DNA of 38,122 nt. Source: an uncultured Dorea sp. Its GTDB lineage: Bacteria; Bacillota; Clostridia; Lachnospirales; Lachnospiraceae. The notes beneath the pieces are model-generated. The model was given only the letters and a program-made list of their open reading frames with translations, had not been told where the DNA came from and did not search any database. Shown in pieces: positions 16,868 to 25,486 of the stretch. Both the position numbers and the translations under genes were made by a program. The stretch is from assembly GCA_910584575.1 (NCBI GenBank), contig CAJUBG010000035.1, forward strand, positions 1 through 38,122, in the 5' to 3' direction. Position 1 is the first letter of the stretch. Each line of letters opens with the position of its first letter.

Positions 16868-18088
16868 TTAATCTTCGCTTTTTTGAATTGTTAAAAGTCC
16901 TGCCTCTCTCTCCTCACACCACTGAATATATTCATCCGCCCTTTTAATAAACCCACTAAATTCCGGTACTGTAAAATCTAATTCTGAATGTCTGACCGGA
17001 TATATAATCCCCTTGTTAATCAACTGAGCTCTGGTCGGTGAAATCATTTTCACTCTTTTATCCAGTTTCTTTGCAATATTAGAAATCGTGCATGGCAATT
17101 CATCACATTTTACCATTGCAAAAATAAATTTTTTGTCTCCTTCCGAGCATCTCTCATATCTCACCTTAAAAAAACCTGTATCCAATGTATCAAAAAATGC
17201 AGGCATATACTCCTTGATATCATCAATATCTATGAAATCCCCATCTGTGCTGTTAAAAACAATCTGGCATAATTGCTGTATAAAAAACGGGTAGCCCTTT
17301 GTGACATTGACAATTTTATCGATTGCACTGTCCGAATAGAACACGCCAAATTTTTTTGCCGGTTCTTCAATTGCTCTTTTAGCTTGTTCTCCCGTTAAAA
17401 ACCCGATTTCTTTATATAAAAACAATCTCTCAGAATACGACTTTTCGTCCGACAGCATTTTATAGATTTTAGGCAAACCCGCGCCTATAATCATTACCGG
17501 ATAGCCTAACTGGTTCGTACGATGTAAAGCAGCTATCAAAGAGCCTAATTCTTCAGGTTTCATATACTGTATCTCATCTATAAAAAAGCAGATTGGAATT
17601 TCCGTTTTATATGCTGTCTCTCCTATTGTAATAAACACTTCTGTTAAACTTTGTGTTAAATTAGTGGAACTGTATAATTCCTTTTCCTGCAAAGATAAAG
17701 AAAATGTATTATCATTCGGGTCAAAAGATATGACTAATGCTTTTATGGCGTCCAACGGCTTCTGTATCAGATTCCTAAACTTTTCCTTAGCGCTCACTTT
17801 TCGCAGAAATGCCTGTGAACAAGCTGCAATCTGGGAAATGAAGTCGTTTCGTTCTTCCACTTCAATATGCCTGCAAAAAATATCTTTATCTTCTGCTATT
17901 TTCTGTAAGCGATTAATCAGTACCGTTTTACCAACGCCTCTCAGTCCACTGAAAATAACGGATTGTGTCGGAATGTTCATTGTAAGTGCAAGAAACATCT
18001 GTGTTATATTCTCTATATCCTCGTCACGTCCGGCAAGATATGTAGGCATCAAGCCCGCGCCAGGTCTGTATGGATTCACCTTAAACAT
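16868..18088 (-). CDS. AAA-type ATP-binding protein (ORC/archaeal-ATPase-like)
   Basis: 406 residues. Walker A is SGLRGVGKT near residue 47 and Walker B is ICFFIDEIQ near residue 165. IIGAGLPKIYKML near residue 202 supplies the sensor-1 region, and GYPFFIQQLCQIVF near residue 268 is the usual end of the lid domain. The C-terminal 110 residues look like a winged helix (TISNIAKKL, TRAQLINKG). Such stand-alone ATPases are common in Firmicutes and actinobacteria, and their task is unknown. It has its own promoter, GGAGGTGG before the ATG, and a terminator. It borders the invertible element but has no recombinase motif. Confidence 0.8.
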   Translation of the reverse strand: MFKVNPYRPGAGLMPTYLAGRDEDIENITQMFLALTMNIPTQSVIFSGLRGVGKTVLINRLQKIAEDKDIFCRHIEVEERNDFISQIAACSQAFLRKVSAKEKFRNLIQKPLDAIKALVISFDPNDNTFSLSLQEKELYSSTNLTQSLTEVFITIGETAYKTEIPICFFIDEIQYMKPEELGSLIAALHRTNQLGYPVMIIGAGLPKIYKMLSDEKSYSERLFLYKEIGFLTGEQAKRAIEEPAKKFGVFYSDSAIDKIVNVTKGYPFFIQQLCQIVFNSTDGDFIDIDDIKEYMPAFFDTLDTGFFKVRYERCSEGDKKFIFAMVKCDELPCTISNIAKKLDKRVKMISPTRAQLINKGIIYPVRHSELDFTVPEFSGFIKRADEYIQWCEEREAGLLTIQKSED

Positions 18089-18108
18089 AGCTGTCCACCT
18101 CCAACCTC

Positions 18109-18137
18109 ATTATTGCATACATCTACATAGCTGTCAA
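18109..18137 (-). promoter_or_regulatory. Sigma-A promoter of the ATPase gene
   Basis: Minus strand: -35 TTGACA (18132-18137), spacer 17, -10 AATAAT (18109-18114). The predicted start lies about 15 bases before the ATG region, just ahead of the GGAGGTGG ribosome site. Confidence 0.7.
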
Positions 18138-18200
18138 TAAATTTACGTCGGATTACGTATATTAATTCAATAGACTTTACTAGACTTTTAAGCCATTCAT

Positions 18201-18233
18201 AAAAAAGGCGCTACCACCCTTCCTGATAACGCC
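18201..18233 (-). terminator. Intrinsic terminator after the MBL RNase gene
   Basis: Minus strand: GGCGTTA pairs with TAGCGCC (one mismatch) around a 13-base loop, followed by TTTTTT. It ends transcripts of the gene at 18252-19859. Confidence 0.65.
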
Positions 18234-18251
18234 TCTCCACCTATCTCATTC

Positions 18252-19859
18252 TCACCGATCCCACTTATCCGCCAAATTCTGAATCTGTGTCTCGAACTTC
18301 GCCAACTCCTTATTCGCCAGCCCCTCGTTCTTATAAACCACCTCAAGCAGCCTCTTTGCCGCCGCAACCACACGCTGAAACGCCTGGGCAGCGCGGGTTC
18401 TCGCCGGTTTCTCCACCGCCTTTTTCGGAGCCTTCACCCCTTCCGTCAGAATCTCATTGGTCATTAAGTCCAGCGTCCCGCCCGAATACGGCGCAAACGC
18501 CGGACATCCAAACGTCTCCTCCACAAGACTTGCAAAATTCTCCGTCACCTGATCCTCACCGTGAACCACGATTACACGGTCCGGCCTTTTCTCGAACCCA
18601 TCAAGCCAATCCAGAAGCCCGTTCATATCCGCATGTCCGCTGATACCCTTGAGTGTTTCAATCTTCGCGTTCACCGTAATATTTTCCCCAAACAGCTTCA
18701 CACTCTCGGCGCCCTCAATCAGCTTGCGCCCCAGAGTCCCAACAGCCTGATAACCCACGAAACAGATGGTACACTCAGAACGCCACAGATTATGCTTCAG
18801 ATGGTGCCGAATCCGTCCTGCCTCACACATACCAGATGCAGACAGGATTACCTTCGGCTTCTCATCAAAATTAATCATACGGGACTCGTCGCTTGTAATG
18901 GTGGTCTTAAGTCCCGAAAACAAAAGAGGATTAATCCCCTTCTCCACCAGAGCCATGGCCTCCTCGTCAAAACAAGACTTCACATTCTTGTTAAATACAT
19001 TGGTGGCCCCAATCGCCAGCGGACTGTCCACATAGACCTCAAATCCACGGAACTCCGGTAAAAGATCCTTCTCCTTAATCTCTCGGATAAAATACAAAAG
19101 CTCCTGGGTGCGCCCTACCGCAAAGGAGGGAATAACTACATTTCCTCCCTTGGCAAATGTCTCCCGCAAAATCCTGGTAAACTCACCGATATAATCAGGA
19201 AGCACATCCCCGTGGGTCCGGTCGCCATAGGTGGACTCAATCACAATGTAGTCCGCCTCCTTCACCTTCACAGGCTCTTTAATAATCGGCTGGTTTGCAT
19301 TCCCCACGTCGCCGGAGAAAACGATCTTCTTCGTTACTCCATCCTCCGTAACCCAAACCTCAATGCTGGCAGAGCCTAAGAGATGCCCCATGTCGTTGAA
19401 CTGCACCTCAATCCCTTCGCACAAGGTAATCCGCTGCTCATAATCGCAGGGCGCCAACAGTTTGATGGCAGCGTCGGCATCCTCCATGGTATACAACGGC
19501 TCAAAAAGAGCCTCTCCGCTTCTCCTTCCCTTCCGGTTCCGCCACTCTGCCTCAAACTCCTGGATATGGGCGCTGTCACGAAGCATGATGTTGCAAAGGT
19601 CTGACGTGGCAAATGTCGTAACAATCTCACCCGCAAAGCCCTGTCTGCACAGGAGGGGAATCTTGCCGGAATGATCGATATGCGCATGTGTCAGAAGAAT
19701 ATAGTCAATCGCACTGGCAGGCACAGGCAACTCCTGGTTCTCATACAGGTCAGGCCCCTGCTCCAACCCACAGTCAATCAAAATATTCTTTCCGCATGCA
19801 TTCAGGTAATGGCAACTGCCGGTTACCTCATGAGCCGCCCCAATAAACTCAAGTTTCAT
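18252..19859 (-). CDS. MBL-fold/beta-CASP RNA-processing exonuclease-like protein
   Basis: 535 residues. THAHIDHSGKIPLL near residue 57 is the metal motif HxHxDH. GHLLGSASIEV and FSGDVGNANQPI near residue 175 give further ligands. The beta-CASP part has GGNVVIPSFAVGRTQE near residue 240 and LSASGMCEAGRIRHHLKHN near residue 340; SGHADMNGLLDW and VVHGE close the site. The family (CPSF/YSH1-like) cuts or trims RNA. The last 70 residues are Ala/Lys-rich and non-catalytic. The frame starts with AAGGGG 8 bases upstream, and a promoter lies at 19883-19911. It is separate from the glycan locus. Confidence 0.88.
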   Translation of the reverse strand: MKLEFIGAAHEVTGSCHYLNACGKNILIDCGLEQGPDLYENQELPVPASAIDYILLTHAHIDHSGKIPLLCRQGFAGEIVTTFATSDLCNIMLRDSAHIQEFEAEWRNRKGRRSGEALFEPLYTMEDADAAIKLLAPCDYEQRITLCEGIEVQFNDMGHLLGSASIEVWVTEDGVTKKIVFSGDVGNANQPIIKEPVKVKEADYIVIESTYGDRTHGDVLPDYIGEFTRILRETFAKGGNVVIPSFAVGRTQELLYFIREIKEKDLLPEFRGFEVYVDSPLAIGATNVFNKNVKSCFDEEAMALVEKGINPLLFSGLKTTITSDESRMINFDEKPKVILSASGMCEAGRIRHHLKHNLWRSECTICFVGYQAVGTLGRKLIEGAESVKLFGENITVNAKIETLKGISGHADMNGLLDWLDGFEKRPDRVIVVHGEDQVTENFASLVEETFGCPAFAPYSGGTLDLMTNEILTEGVKAPKKAVEKPARTRAAQAFQRVVAAAKRLLEVVYKNEGLANKELAKFETQIQNLADKWDR

Positions 19860-19882
19860 ACCTCCAACCCCTTTTTCCTTTT

Positions 19883-19911
19883 ATTATATCATCATTCGGG
19901 GCCTCTTTCTA
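19883..19911 (-). promoter_or_regulatory. Probable promoter of the MBL RNase gene
   Basis: Minus strand: -35 TAGAAA (19906-19911), spacer 17, -10 TATAAT (19883-19888). It lies between the gene and the MITE-like element, whose left end is 30 bases upstream of the -35 box. Confidence 0.5.
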
Positions 19912-19940
19912 TGAATACTTTGCATTTTTTACGAATACTT

Positions 19941-20084
19941 GTAACAGTTCAGCCTACGGCTTCGCTGTTACAGAATCCGCCCCATTTGAAGTTTGCCTAT
20001 GGCAAAGGGGGCGGATTCTTGTCTGTTTTACTTTACTGGCTGCTAACTGCGCAGCAAGTGCGCAGTTGCAGGCTGAACTGTTAC
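19941..20084. mobile_element. MITE-like element with 14-bp terminal inverted repeats and 8-bp target duplication
   Basis: The left end GTAACAGTTCAGCC (19941-19954) and right end GGCTGAACTGTTAC (20071-20084) are perfect inverted repeats. GAATACTT flanks both sides directly (19933-19940 and 20085-20092). Inside are further dyads: AACTGCGCA/TGCGCAGTT (20044-20066), GAATCCGCCCC/GGGGCGGATTC, and GTAACAG/CTGTTAC near the left end. It has no coding capacity. The element lies on the stop codon of sigE, and the TAA stop is preserved with or without it. Confidence 0.8.
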
Positions 20085-20821
20085 GAATACTTCACCATTT
20101 CCCGTTTCAATCTCTGCATAATCTTCTTTTCAAGCCTTGATATATAGGACTGGGAAATTCCGAGAATATCCGCCACCTCCTTCTGGGTCCGTTCCTCACC
20201 GTCCGGCATCCCCAGGCCAAACCGCATCTTGATAATCGTGCGCTCTCTCCCTGAGAGACGGCTGATTGCCTTAATCAAGAGCTTGCGTTCCACTTCATTT
20301 TCCAAATCCTTATAAATCGTGTCCTCCTCCGTCCCCAGAATGTCCGACAGAAGCAGCTCATTGCCGTCCCAGTCCACATTCAACGGTTCGTCGATAGACA
20401 CCTCCATCTTAGTCTTGTTATTCCTGCGAAGATACATGAGAATCTCATTTTCAATACAGCGGGACGCATAGGTCGCCAGCTTAATGTTCTTTTCCGGGTT
20501 AAATGTATTGATTGCCTTGATTAGCCCGATGGTTCCAATGGAAATCAAATCCTCCACCCCTACGCCCGTATTGTCAAATTTTTTCGCAATATACACCACC
20601 AGCCTTAAATTGTGCTCAATCAGCATTTTCCTCGCCGTCTCGTCGTCCTCTGAGCCTAAGTCGTTGATTGCCGCCGTCTCCTCGCTGGTATTCAGCGGGG
20701 CCGGCAGAATATCCGAGCCGCCGATATAGTGGACGTCCTTTTTATCCGGAAAAAACAATGTCCGAAAATCCGGAACTACCTTCAGTTTAAATTGATGCGG
20801 TACTGCAACTCTTATTACCAT
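20081..20821 (-). CDS. sigE: Sporulation sigma factor SigE (pro-sigma-E)
   Basis: 246 residues. The N-terminal pro-region is about 30 residues (MVIRVAVPHQFKLKVVP...). Region 2 has NLRLVVYIAKKFDNTGVGVE then DLISIGTIGLIKAINTFNP, with YASRCIENEILMYLRR. Region 4 has RLSGRERTIIKMRFGL and the helix-turn-helix KEVADILGISQSYISRLEKK. SigE directs mother-cell transcription early in sporulation after SpoIIGA removes the pro-peptide. It overlaps spoIIGA by 35 bases. Its stop codon falls in the terminal repeat of the MITE-like element. Confidence 0.96.
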   Translation of the reverse strand: MVIRVAVPHQFKLKVVPDFRTLFFPDKKDVHYIGGSDILPAPLNTSEETAAINDLGSEDDETARKMLIEHNLRLVVYIAKKFDNTGVGVEDLISIGTIGLIKAINTFNPEKNIKLATYASRCIENEILMYLRRNNKTKMEVSIDEPLNVDWDGNELLLSDILGTEEDTIYKDLENEVERKLLIKAISRLSGRERTIIKMRFGLGMPDGEERTQKEVADILGISQSYISRLEKKIMQRLKREMVKYS

Positions 20822-21614
20822 AGTCTATCCCTCCTATTAAGACATCAGGATTCAAAATCATCTCATAACGGTCAGCCGTCATTTCTCCCTCACAGATGGC
20901 TGCCAGCGGTTTCTCAATCCATTCCTTTTCTTTTCTGCATACATACATCCCATCCAGCGTGACCAATGGCATTACACCCTCCGCTTTTCCGATAGAGTGA
21001 TATGAAATATAACGTATTCCTGTTATGTCATTTTCTCCCCATAGTTTCTTGATTACATTTTTGTCAATAATGCTGACCGGCTTTCCCGTAATGTCGTCCT
21101 TTAGACAGTTGCCTGTGTCGATTAAAGCCTGCACAGTAACCCTTTTTGCGCCTTTTTGAAGCACCACCTGGCATCTGTATCGGCTGCGCCGTCCCAGGTA
21201 CGCCACCAGACCCCAGATACCGGATACCATATAGTAGCTGGCGACAGCCAATGCGAAAAACAGACTTCCTGCCCTCACATACTGTCTGAGGAAGCCGAAA
21301 ACTCCGCCTGCCAGGAAGCCGCTGATATAGAGCAGAATCCAGGCCCGTGCAAGCTCTCTTATCCCCTCGGTCTTAAGCCCTGTCTTGACCATTGCTATAT
21401 TGGCCAGTCCATGGAGTAATATGAGTTTCACAGACGCATATGGAACCGGCAGGGCCACGGCAAGGCAGGTCAGAAACGCCCCTGTAAGCGCCCCAATACA
21501 GAGCCGCCAGTACGGTGCAGAGCTTCCAAGCATCTTGCGCACAACCGCAAGCATGACATAGTCCATCGCAAAATTCTCCAGGAAAAACACGTCTATGTAC
21601 AACTCATATTGCAC
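20787..21614 (-). CDS. spoIIGA: Sigma-E processing peptidase SpoIIGA
   Basis: About 276 residues. Five membrane helices fill the first 150 residues, starting YELYIDVFFLENFAMDYVML. The cytoplasmic half holds the aspartic protease motif ALIDTGNCL, then LIGGIDYGNKS near the end. It cleaves pro-sigma-E in the mother cell in response to forespore SpoIIR. The frame opens at a GTG at 21650 with no ribosome site. The GTG at 21614 has AAGGTGGA just upstream and begins where homologues begin (VQYELYIDVFF), so I use it. Confidence 0.93.
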   Translation of the reverse strand: MQYELYIDVFFLENFAMDYVMLAVVRKMLGSSAPYWRLCIGALTGAFLTCLAVALPVPYASVKLILLHGLANIAMVKTGLKTEGIRELARAWILLYISGFLAGGVFGFLRQYVRAGSLFFALAVASYYMVSGIWGLVAYLGRRSRYRCQVVLQKGAKRVTVQALIDTGNCLKDDITGKPVSIIDKNVIKKLWGENDITGIRYISYHSIGKAEGVMPLVTLDGMYVCRKEKEWIEKPLAAICEGEMTADRYEMILNPDVLIGGIDYGNKSCSTASI

Positions 21615-21679
21615 ACTCCACCTTCTTTCTTTGAATACGATCAGTGACACGAAATCGATTAATTACTTAAGCAAGATTA

Positions 21680-21744
21680 ATTATACGAGCCACGGCAAAA
21701 AGATTTTGTCAGATGGTGGGACGAATCCCGATTTTCGTTCGACA
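21680..21744 (-). promoter_or_regulatory. spoIIG-type promoter with Spo0A box
   Basis: Minus strand: TATAAT at 21680-21685 and CTGACA at 21707-21712, spacer 21. The Bacillus subtilis spoIIG promoter has a similar over-long spacer and depends on Spo0A. A TGTCGAA 0A-box match lies upstream at 21738-21744, and TGACAAA-like sequence overlaps the -35. The predicted start is about 60 bases before the spoIIGA GTG. Confidence 0.55.
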
Positions 21745-22000
21745 GACTGAGCACACCACAAGATATAGTTTGAAAGAAAATGGATTTGTGGGAATCCCTC
21801 GATTTGAGGCACAAGACTTTGTATCTTTTTTTGACATAAAAGAAAGAATTTTAAGAGAATAAACTGCAAATTAATGGAAATAATTGGAGGTTTCTGTAAT
21901 TTGTTGGCAGATTTTGTCAAACAATCCCGAATATATCCTAATCCGGCCTCCCAGAGAACCGCCTATTATACTATCTCGGCATTTTTAATTATAACATCAC
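21745..22000. other. Intergenic stretch between ftsZ terminator and spoIIG promoter
   Basis: AT-rich, with no gene I can support. A 79-codon minus frame (21681-21920) covers the promoter and has no ribosome site. TTGTCAAA at 21915-21922 may be another weak Spo0A box. Nothing else is clear. Confidence 0.5.
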
Positions 22001-22035
22001 AAAAAGACCCGAACACACTTCCATGTGTCCGAATC
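22001..22035 (-). terminator. Intrinsic terminator after ftsZ
   Basis: Minus strand: GATTCGGACACA pairs with TGTGTTCGGGTC (12 pairs, three of them G-U) around the loop TGGAAG, followed by TTTTTG. It separates the division cluster from spoIIGA-sigE. Confidence 0.8.
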
Positions 22036-22070
22036 TCTTATGGAACTCTATTCAAACTCAATCCAAACCC

Positions 22071-23318
22071 TTACTTCTTAAAGAAATCCGGTATCTTAAT
22101 AGACTGCTCCTTCACCTTGCTGGTCGGAGTTCTTGGCGTATCCAGAGAAGGTGCAGTTCCGCCCACCGGACGTCTCGGCATAGCCGACGCACCGCTGTTC
22201 TTCATGCCGCCCATTCCGAAGTCCAGCCTCGGCGCAGCCGGTCCGCCCTGCTGCATGGACCTGTCGTATCCGCCCTGCTGCATACCTCTGTCATATCCGC
22301 CCTGCTGATTCATAGCGCCGCCCCTTGGCGTCTCAAGCCTTGACTTAAGCTTGGATGCGCTTCCGCCTACGTTGTGAAGACCCGTCGCGATTACCGTGAT
22401 GGTAGCCTCGTCTGTCCTTGCATCGTCATACATAGCGCCGAAGATAATATTCGCATCCTCTCCTGCAAGCTCCTGTACATACTCAGCCGCGTCAGAAGCA
22501 TCCATCAGAGTAATATCTCCGGATACATTAATAATAACGTGGGATGCACCTGCAATCGTCGTCTCAAGCAGAGGGCTGGATACAGCCTGCTTAACAGCCT
22601 CAAGAGCCTTATCGTCGCCACGGCCCTGTCCGATACCGATATGCGCAATACCCTTGTCCGTCATAACCGTCTGAACATCCGCAAAGTCAAGGTTAATGAG
22701 AGCAGGTACATTAATCAGGTCCGTAATGCCCTGGATACCTTGCTGCAATACCTCATCCGCCTTCTTAAGCGCCTCAGGCATGGTGGTACGCCTGTCCACC
22801 ACCTCAAGCAGCTTATCGTTCGGAATCACAATCAGAGTGTCAACGCTTTCTTTTAGCTTCTCGATTCCTGACAGCGCATTGTTCATACGTGTCTTGGACT
22901 CGAAACGGAAAGGCTTCGTTACAACGCCAACCGTCAGAGCGCCAAGCTCTTTGGCAATCCGCGCAACCACGGGAGTCGCGCCGGTTCCTGTACCGCCGCC
23001 CATACCGCAGGTTACGAACACCATGTCCGCGCCCTTAAGAGCTGACGACACCTCCTCCGCGCTCTCCTCCGCAGCCTTCTCGCCAATCTCCGGCCTTGCG
23101 CCTGCGCCAAGCCCTTTCGTAATCTTCTCACCAATCTGCATAAGTGTCGGCGCCTTACATAACTGAAGCGCCTGCTTATCTGTATTAATTGCAATAAACT
23201 CAACACCGGCAATCTGCTCATCAATCATTCGGTTCACAGCATTATTGCCGCCGCCGCCGACTCCAACAACAATTATCTTCGCCGCAGCTTCTGATTCATT
23301 CGTTTTAATTTCTAGCAA
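22071..23318 (-). CDS. ftsZ: Cell division protein FtsZ
   Basis: 415 residues. GVGGGGNNAVNRM near residue 18 and the tubulin signature GGGTGTGATPV near residue 106 bind GTP. The T7 region with NLDFADV and the C-terminal peptide IKIPDFFKK, which binds FtsA/SepF-type partners, are present. The linker contains a Gln/Gly/Tyr/Asp repeat (GGYDRGMQQGGYDRSMQQGG). FtsZ forms the cytokinetic ring. The start codon is TTG at 23318, 8 bases after AAAGGAGG; no ATG fits. It has its own promoter candidate upstream, plus read-through from ftsQ. Confidence 0.98.
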   Translation of the reverse strand: MLEIKTNESEAAAKIIVVGVGGGGNNAVNRMIDEQIAGVEFIAINTDKQALQLCKAPTLMQIGEKITKGLGAGARPEIGEKAAEESAEEVSSALKGADMVFVTCGMGGGTGTGATPVVARIAKELGALTVGVVTKPFRFESKTRMNNALSGIEKLKESVDTLIVIPNDKLLEVVDRRTTMPEALKKADEVLQQGIQGITDLINVPALINLDFADVQTVMTDKGIAHIGIGQGRGDDKALEAVKQAVSSPLLETTIAGASHVIINVSGDITLMDASDAAEYVQELAGEDANIIFGAMYDDARTDEATITVIATGLHNVGGSASKLKSRLETPRGGAMNQQGGYDRGMQQGGYDRSMQQGGPAAPRLDFGMGGMKNSGASAMPRRPVGGTAPSLDTPRTPTSKVKEQSIKIPDFFKK

Positions 23319-23405
23319 GGGTTTCTCCTCCTTTGTTATCCTTATTATATATTATACATCCCACACATAGAGCAAATGAAATGTGTTCTTTGCCATATAT
23401 ACTAT

Positions 23406-23434
23406 ATAATATAGACTTTTGTGCAAAATATCAA
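23406..23434 (-). promoter_or_regulatory. Candidate ftsZ promoter
   Basis: Minus strand: TTGATA (23429-23434), spacer 17, TATTAT (23406-23411). The surrounding 140-base gap is AT-rich, and other TATA-like boxes exist, so the exact promoter is uncertain. Confidence 0.45.
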
Positions 23435-23459
23435 TAGAATTCCTCTATTTTTCTCAATT

Positions 23460-24371
23460 TTATTCCTGCTTTTCTTCTTGAACTCCAATTCCTGTCTCCT
23501 GAGAACCATTCAAACCATCCTGCCCTTCTCCGGCAGCGGCCTCCTGCGCACCCCCTGCGTCATCCTGTGGCTCTCCGGCGTCCGCCCCCTGGGAACCATT
23601 CAAACCATCCTGCCCCTCTCCGGCGTCCGCCTCCTGCGGCAGCGGCCCCTCCTCAAATGTAATGGTCCCCTGAACCTCAGAGTAGTTTTCCAGATGCAGG
23701 GTTCCCTCCTTATCCCCAATCTTCTCAAGAATCGGCTGAATCTGCGCAATCTGCACAGACGACACATTCTTGCCGAGACAAACCCGAATCCTTCCGATAT
23801 ACAGACAGATCACATCCTCCTCGCACACGATCCGGTCCGGCTTAAGCTCATGCTTGGTAATCTCCCTGGAGGTCTCAAGAATCTGCTCAAAGAGCTTGCT
23901 ATTCTTACTTTTCAGATGCCCATAGAGCTTCACCTCTCCCACGCCAATCCCCTCGATATAGGGAACCCCGTCAATCAGCTCGGTGGATTCCAGCACCACA
24001 AGCCCCTCCTTATCGAAATAGTCATAGAGCTCTTTGTTCTGTATGTATCCCACAATGGGCTTCTCCTTCACCTCAACCTTCACAATCCACGGCGCTTTTA
24101 AGCCCACCTTCATCCGTTCAAGACTTGGCAGGGTCTTACCCCTTCCCAGGGCATATTTCCCCAGAATATACAATGCATTTACCGAAAGCTCGTCGTCCTG
24201 AACCGCTTCAATAATCTCCTTCTCCGTCACATAGTTGTTTCCCTTGACCTCAATCTTCTGGACATAGAACAAAAGAAAGAGAACTGCCGCAATAATCGCT
24301 GCCCCTAGCAAAAGAACGATCAATGCGTATATCCTGTGTGACCTTTTCTTCCTTCTTCTCCTGTTTCCCAT
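23460..24371 (-). CDS. ftsQ: Cell division protein FtsQ/DivIB
   Basis: 303 residues. A short basic cytoplasmic start (MGNRRRRKKRSHR) is followed by one membrane helix (about residues 14-37) and a POTRA domain beginning VQKIEVKGNNYVTEKEIIEAV. The FtsQ-type beta domain follows (IVKVEVKEKPIVGYIQNKELYDYFDKEG in pieces). DivIB links to FtsL and the septal synthases on the outer face. The last 80 residues are an acidic Gly/Gln/Ala-rich tail with GEGQDGLNGSQ occurring twice, encoded by an imperfect DNA repeat of about 46 bases (near 23503 and 23591). The tail looks prone to length variation. Confidence 0.92.
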   Translation of the reverse strand: MGNRRRRKKRSHRIYALIVLLLGAAIIAAVLFLLFYVQKIEVKGNNYVTEKEIIEAVQDDELSVNALYILGKYALGRGKTLPSLERMKVGLKAPWIVKVEVKEKPIVGYIQNKELYDYFDKEGLVVLESTELIDGVPYIEGIGVGEVKLYGHLKSKNSKLFEQILETSREITKHELKPDRIVCEEDVICLYIGRIRVCLGKNVSSVQIAQIQPILEKIGDKEGTLHLENYSEVQGTITFEEGPLPQEADAGEGQDGLNGSQGADAGEPQDDAGGAQEAAAGEGQDGLNGSQETGIGVQEEKQE

Positions 24372-24384
24372 TCTTCATACTCCC

Positions 24385-25473
24385 CTATTTTACCAAAGAC
24401 GATACGCTGAGCACAAGCCCCATTTCCACCAGAAGAAACATAACTGAAGTCCCTCCGTAGCTGATAAACGGCAGCGTAATCCCCGTATTGGGTATGGTGT
24501 TCGTAACTACGGCGATATTCAGGATTACCTGAATCATCATATGTCCCATGGCGCCTGTGGCGATTAACGCGCCGAACAAATCGCTTGCATGGGTGGCAAT
24601 CACAAAAAACCGCCAGATTAAAATCAAAAATAAGATTAACACAAACCCTGCGCCGAACAAGCCCAACTCCTCACAGATAATAGAGAAAATCATGTCGTTC
24701 TGCGCCTCCGGAACAAAGCCTAACTTCTGGATGCTCTCCCCAAGCCCACGCCCGAACAAGCCTCCGGACCCAATGGCGTATAATCCCTGAAGCGTCTGAT
24801 ATCCCTTCTCATAGGCTTCCGGATTCCTCCAGATTGCCAGCCGTTCTAGCCGGTAGCTCTCCAATGCAAGGAACACGGCCATGAAGCCTACGCCCAAAAG
24901 TCCCATAAAAATAAACTGCCCGTACTTGGGGCTTGCCACGAAAATCAATATAACGCCGATTCCAAGAATAATGATGGCTGTACTTAAGTTGCTTGCCCCC
25001 ACAAGGCCCACCACCGGAAGAATCATTACCATAATCTTAAGCATGGTCCGCATTTTCCCGATATCCTTAACATTCTTCGTCACCATCTGGGCAAGGAACA
25101 AAATCAGCGCAACCTTGGCAAACTCCGACGGCTGAAAAGATAACGGCCCCAAAGACAGCCATCTTTTGGAACCGTTAATCTCATCACCTATGAACAAGAC
25201 TGCCACTGACAAAAGGATCGCCGTCAGATAACCGAGAACGGCAAAATGCCGCCACACATGATAATCCATATTAGCAACCACGAACATACCGGCGATTCCA
25301 AGTAACGTCGCAAATACCTGCTTCTTTAAGTAATAAAACGAATCATGGAACTTTACGTCCCCATTGTACGCACTCGTACTGTATAGAATCACAAGCCCCG
25401 TGATTACAAGCAGAAATAACGCGGTAAGAAGCGTATAATCATAATTATACTTTCTGTTCTTAGACTGTGTCAA
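24385..25473 (-). CDS. ftsW: Septal peptidoglycan polymerase FtsW (SEDS family)
   Basis: 362 residues with about ten membrane helices. GSKRWLSLGPLSFQPSEFAKVALI near residue 100 (in pieces), YQTLQGLYAIGSGGLFGRGLG near residue 224 and the end ITLPFISYGGTSVMFLL are SEDS signatures. It polymerises glycan strands from lipid II at the septum with a class B PBP. It sits between murD and ftsQ, and spacing to both is 13 bases. A second SEDS gene is at 35217-36407; FtsW is assigned here by cluster position. Confidence 0.93.
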   Translation of the reverse strand: MTQSKNRKYNYDYTLLTALFLLVITGLVILYSTSAYNGDVKFHDSFYYLKKQVFATLLGIAGMFVVANMDYHVWRHFAVLGYLTAILLSVAVLFIGDEINGSKRWLSLGPLSFQPSEFAKVALILFLAQMVTKNVKDIGKMRTMLKIMVMILPVVGLVGASNLSTAIIILGIGVILIFVASPKYGQFIFMGLLGVGFMAVFLALESYRLERLAIWRNPEAYEKGYQTLQGLYAIGSGGLFGRGLGESIQKLGFVPEAQNDMIFSIICEELGLFGAGFVLILFLILIWRFFVIATHASDLFGALIATGAMGHMMIQVILNIAVVTNTIPNTGITLPFISYGGTSVMFLLVEMGLVLSVSSLVK

Positions 25474-25486
25474 TATATGCCACTCC

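Noticed and set aside
18287..19061. Long plus-strand frames opposite the MBL RNase gene
   Set aside because: Codon shadows of a well-supported gene; no ribosome sites or recognisable domains.
19671..20147. 158-codon plus-strand frame across the MITE-like element
   Set aside because: It is antisense to the starts and ends of two clear genes and contains the palindromic element.
21830..21870. TTGACA on the plus strand at about 21830 as a promoter toward ftsZ
   Set aside because: No acceptable -10 box at 16-18 bases, and it would drive only antisense RNA.
21681..21920. 79-codon minus-strand frame between ftsZ and spoIIGA
   Set aside because: It covers the spoIIG promoter, has no ribosome site and no family resemblance; likely chance.
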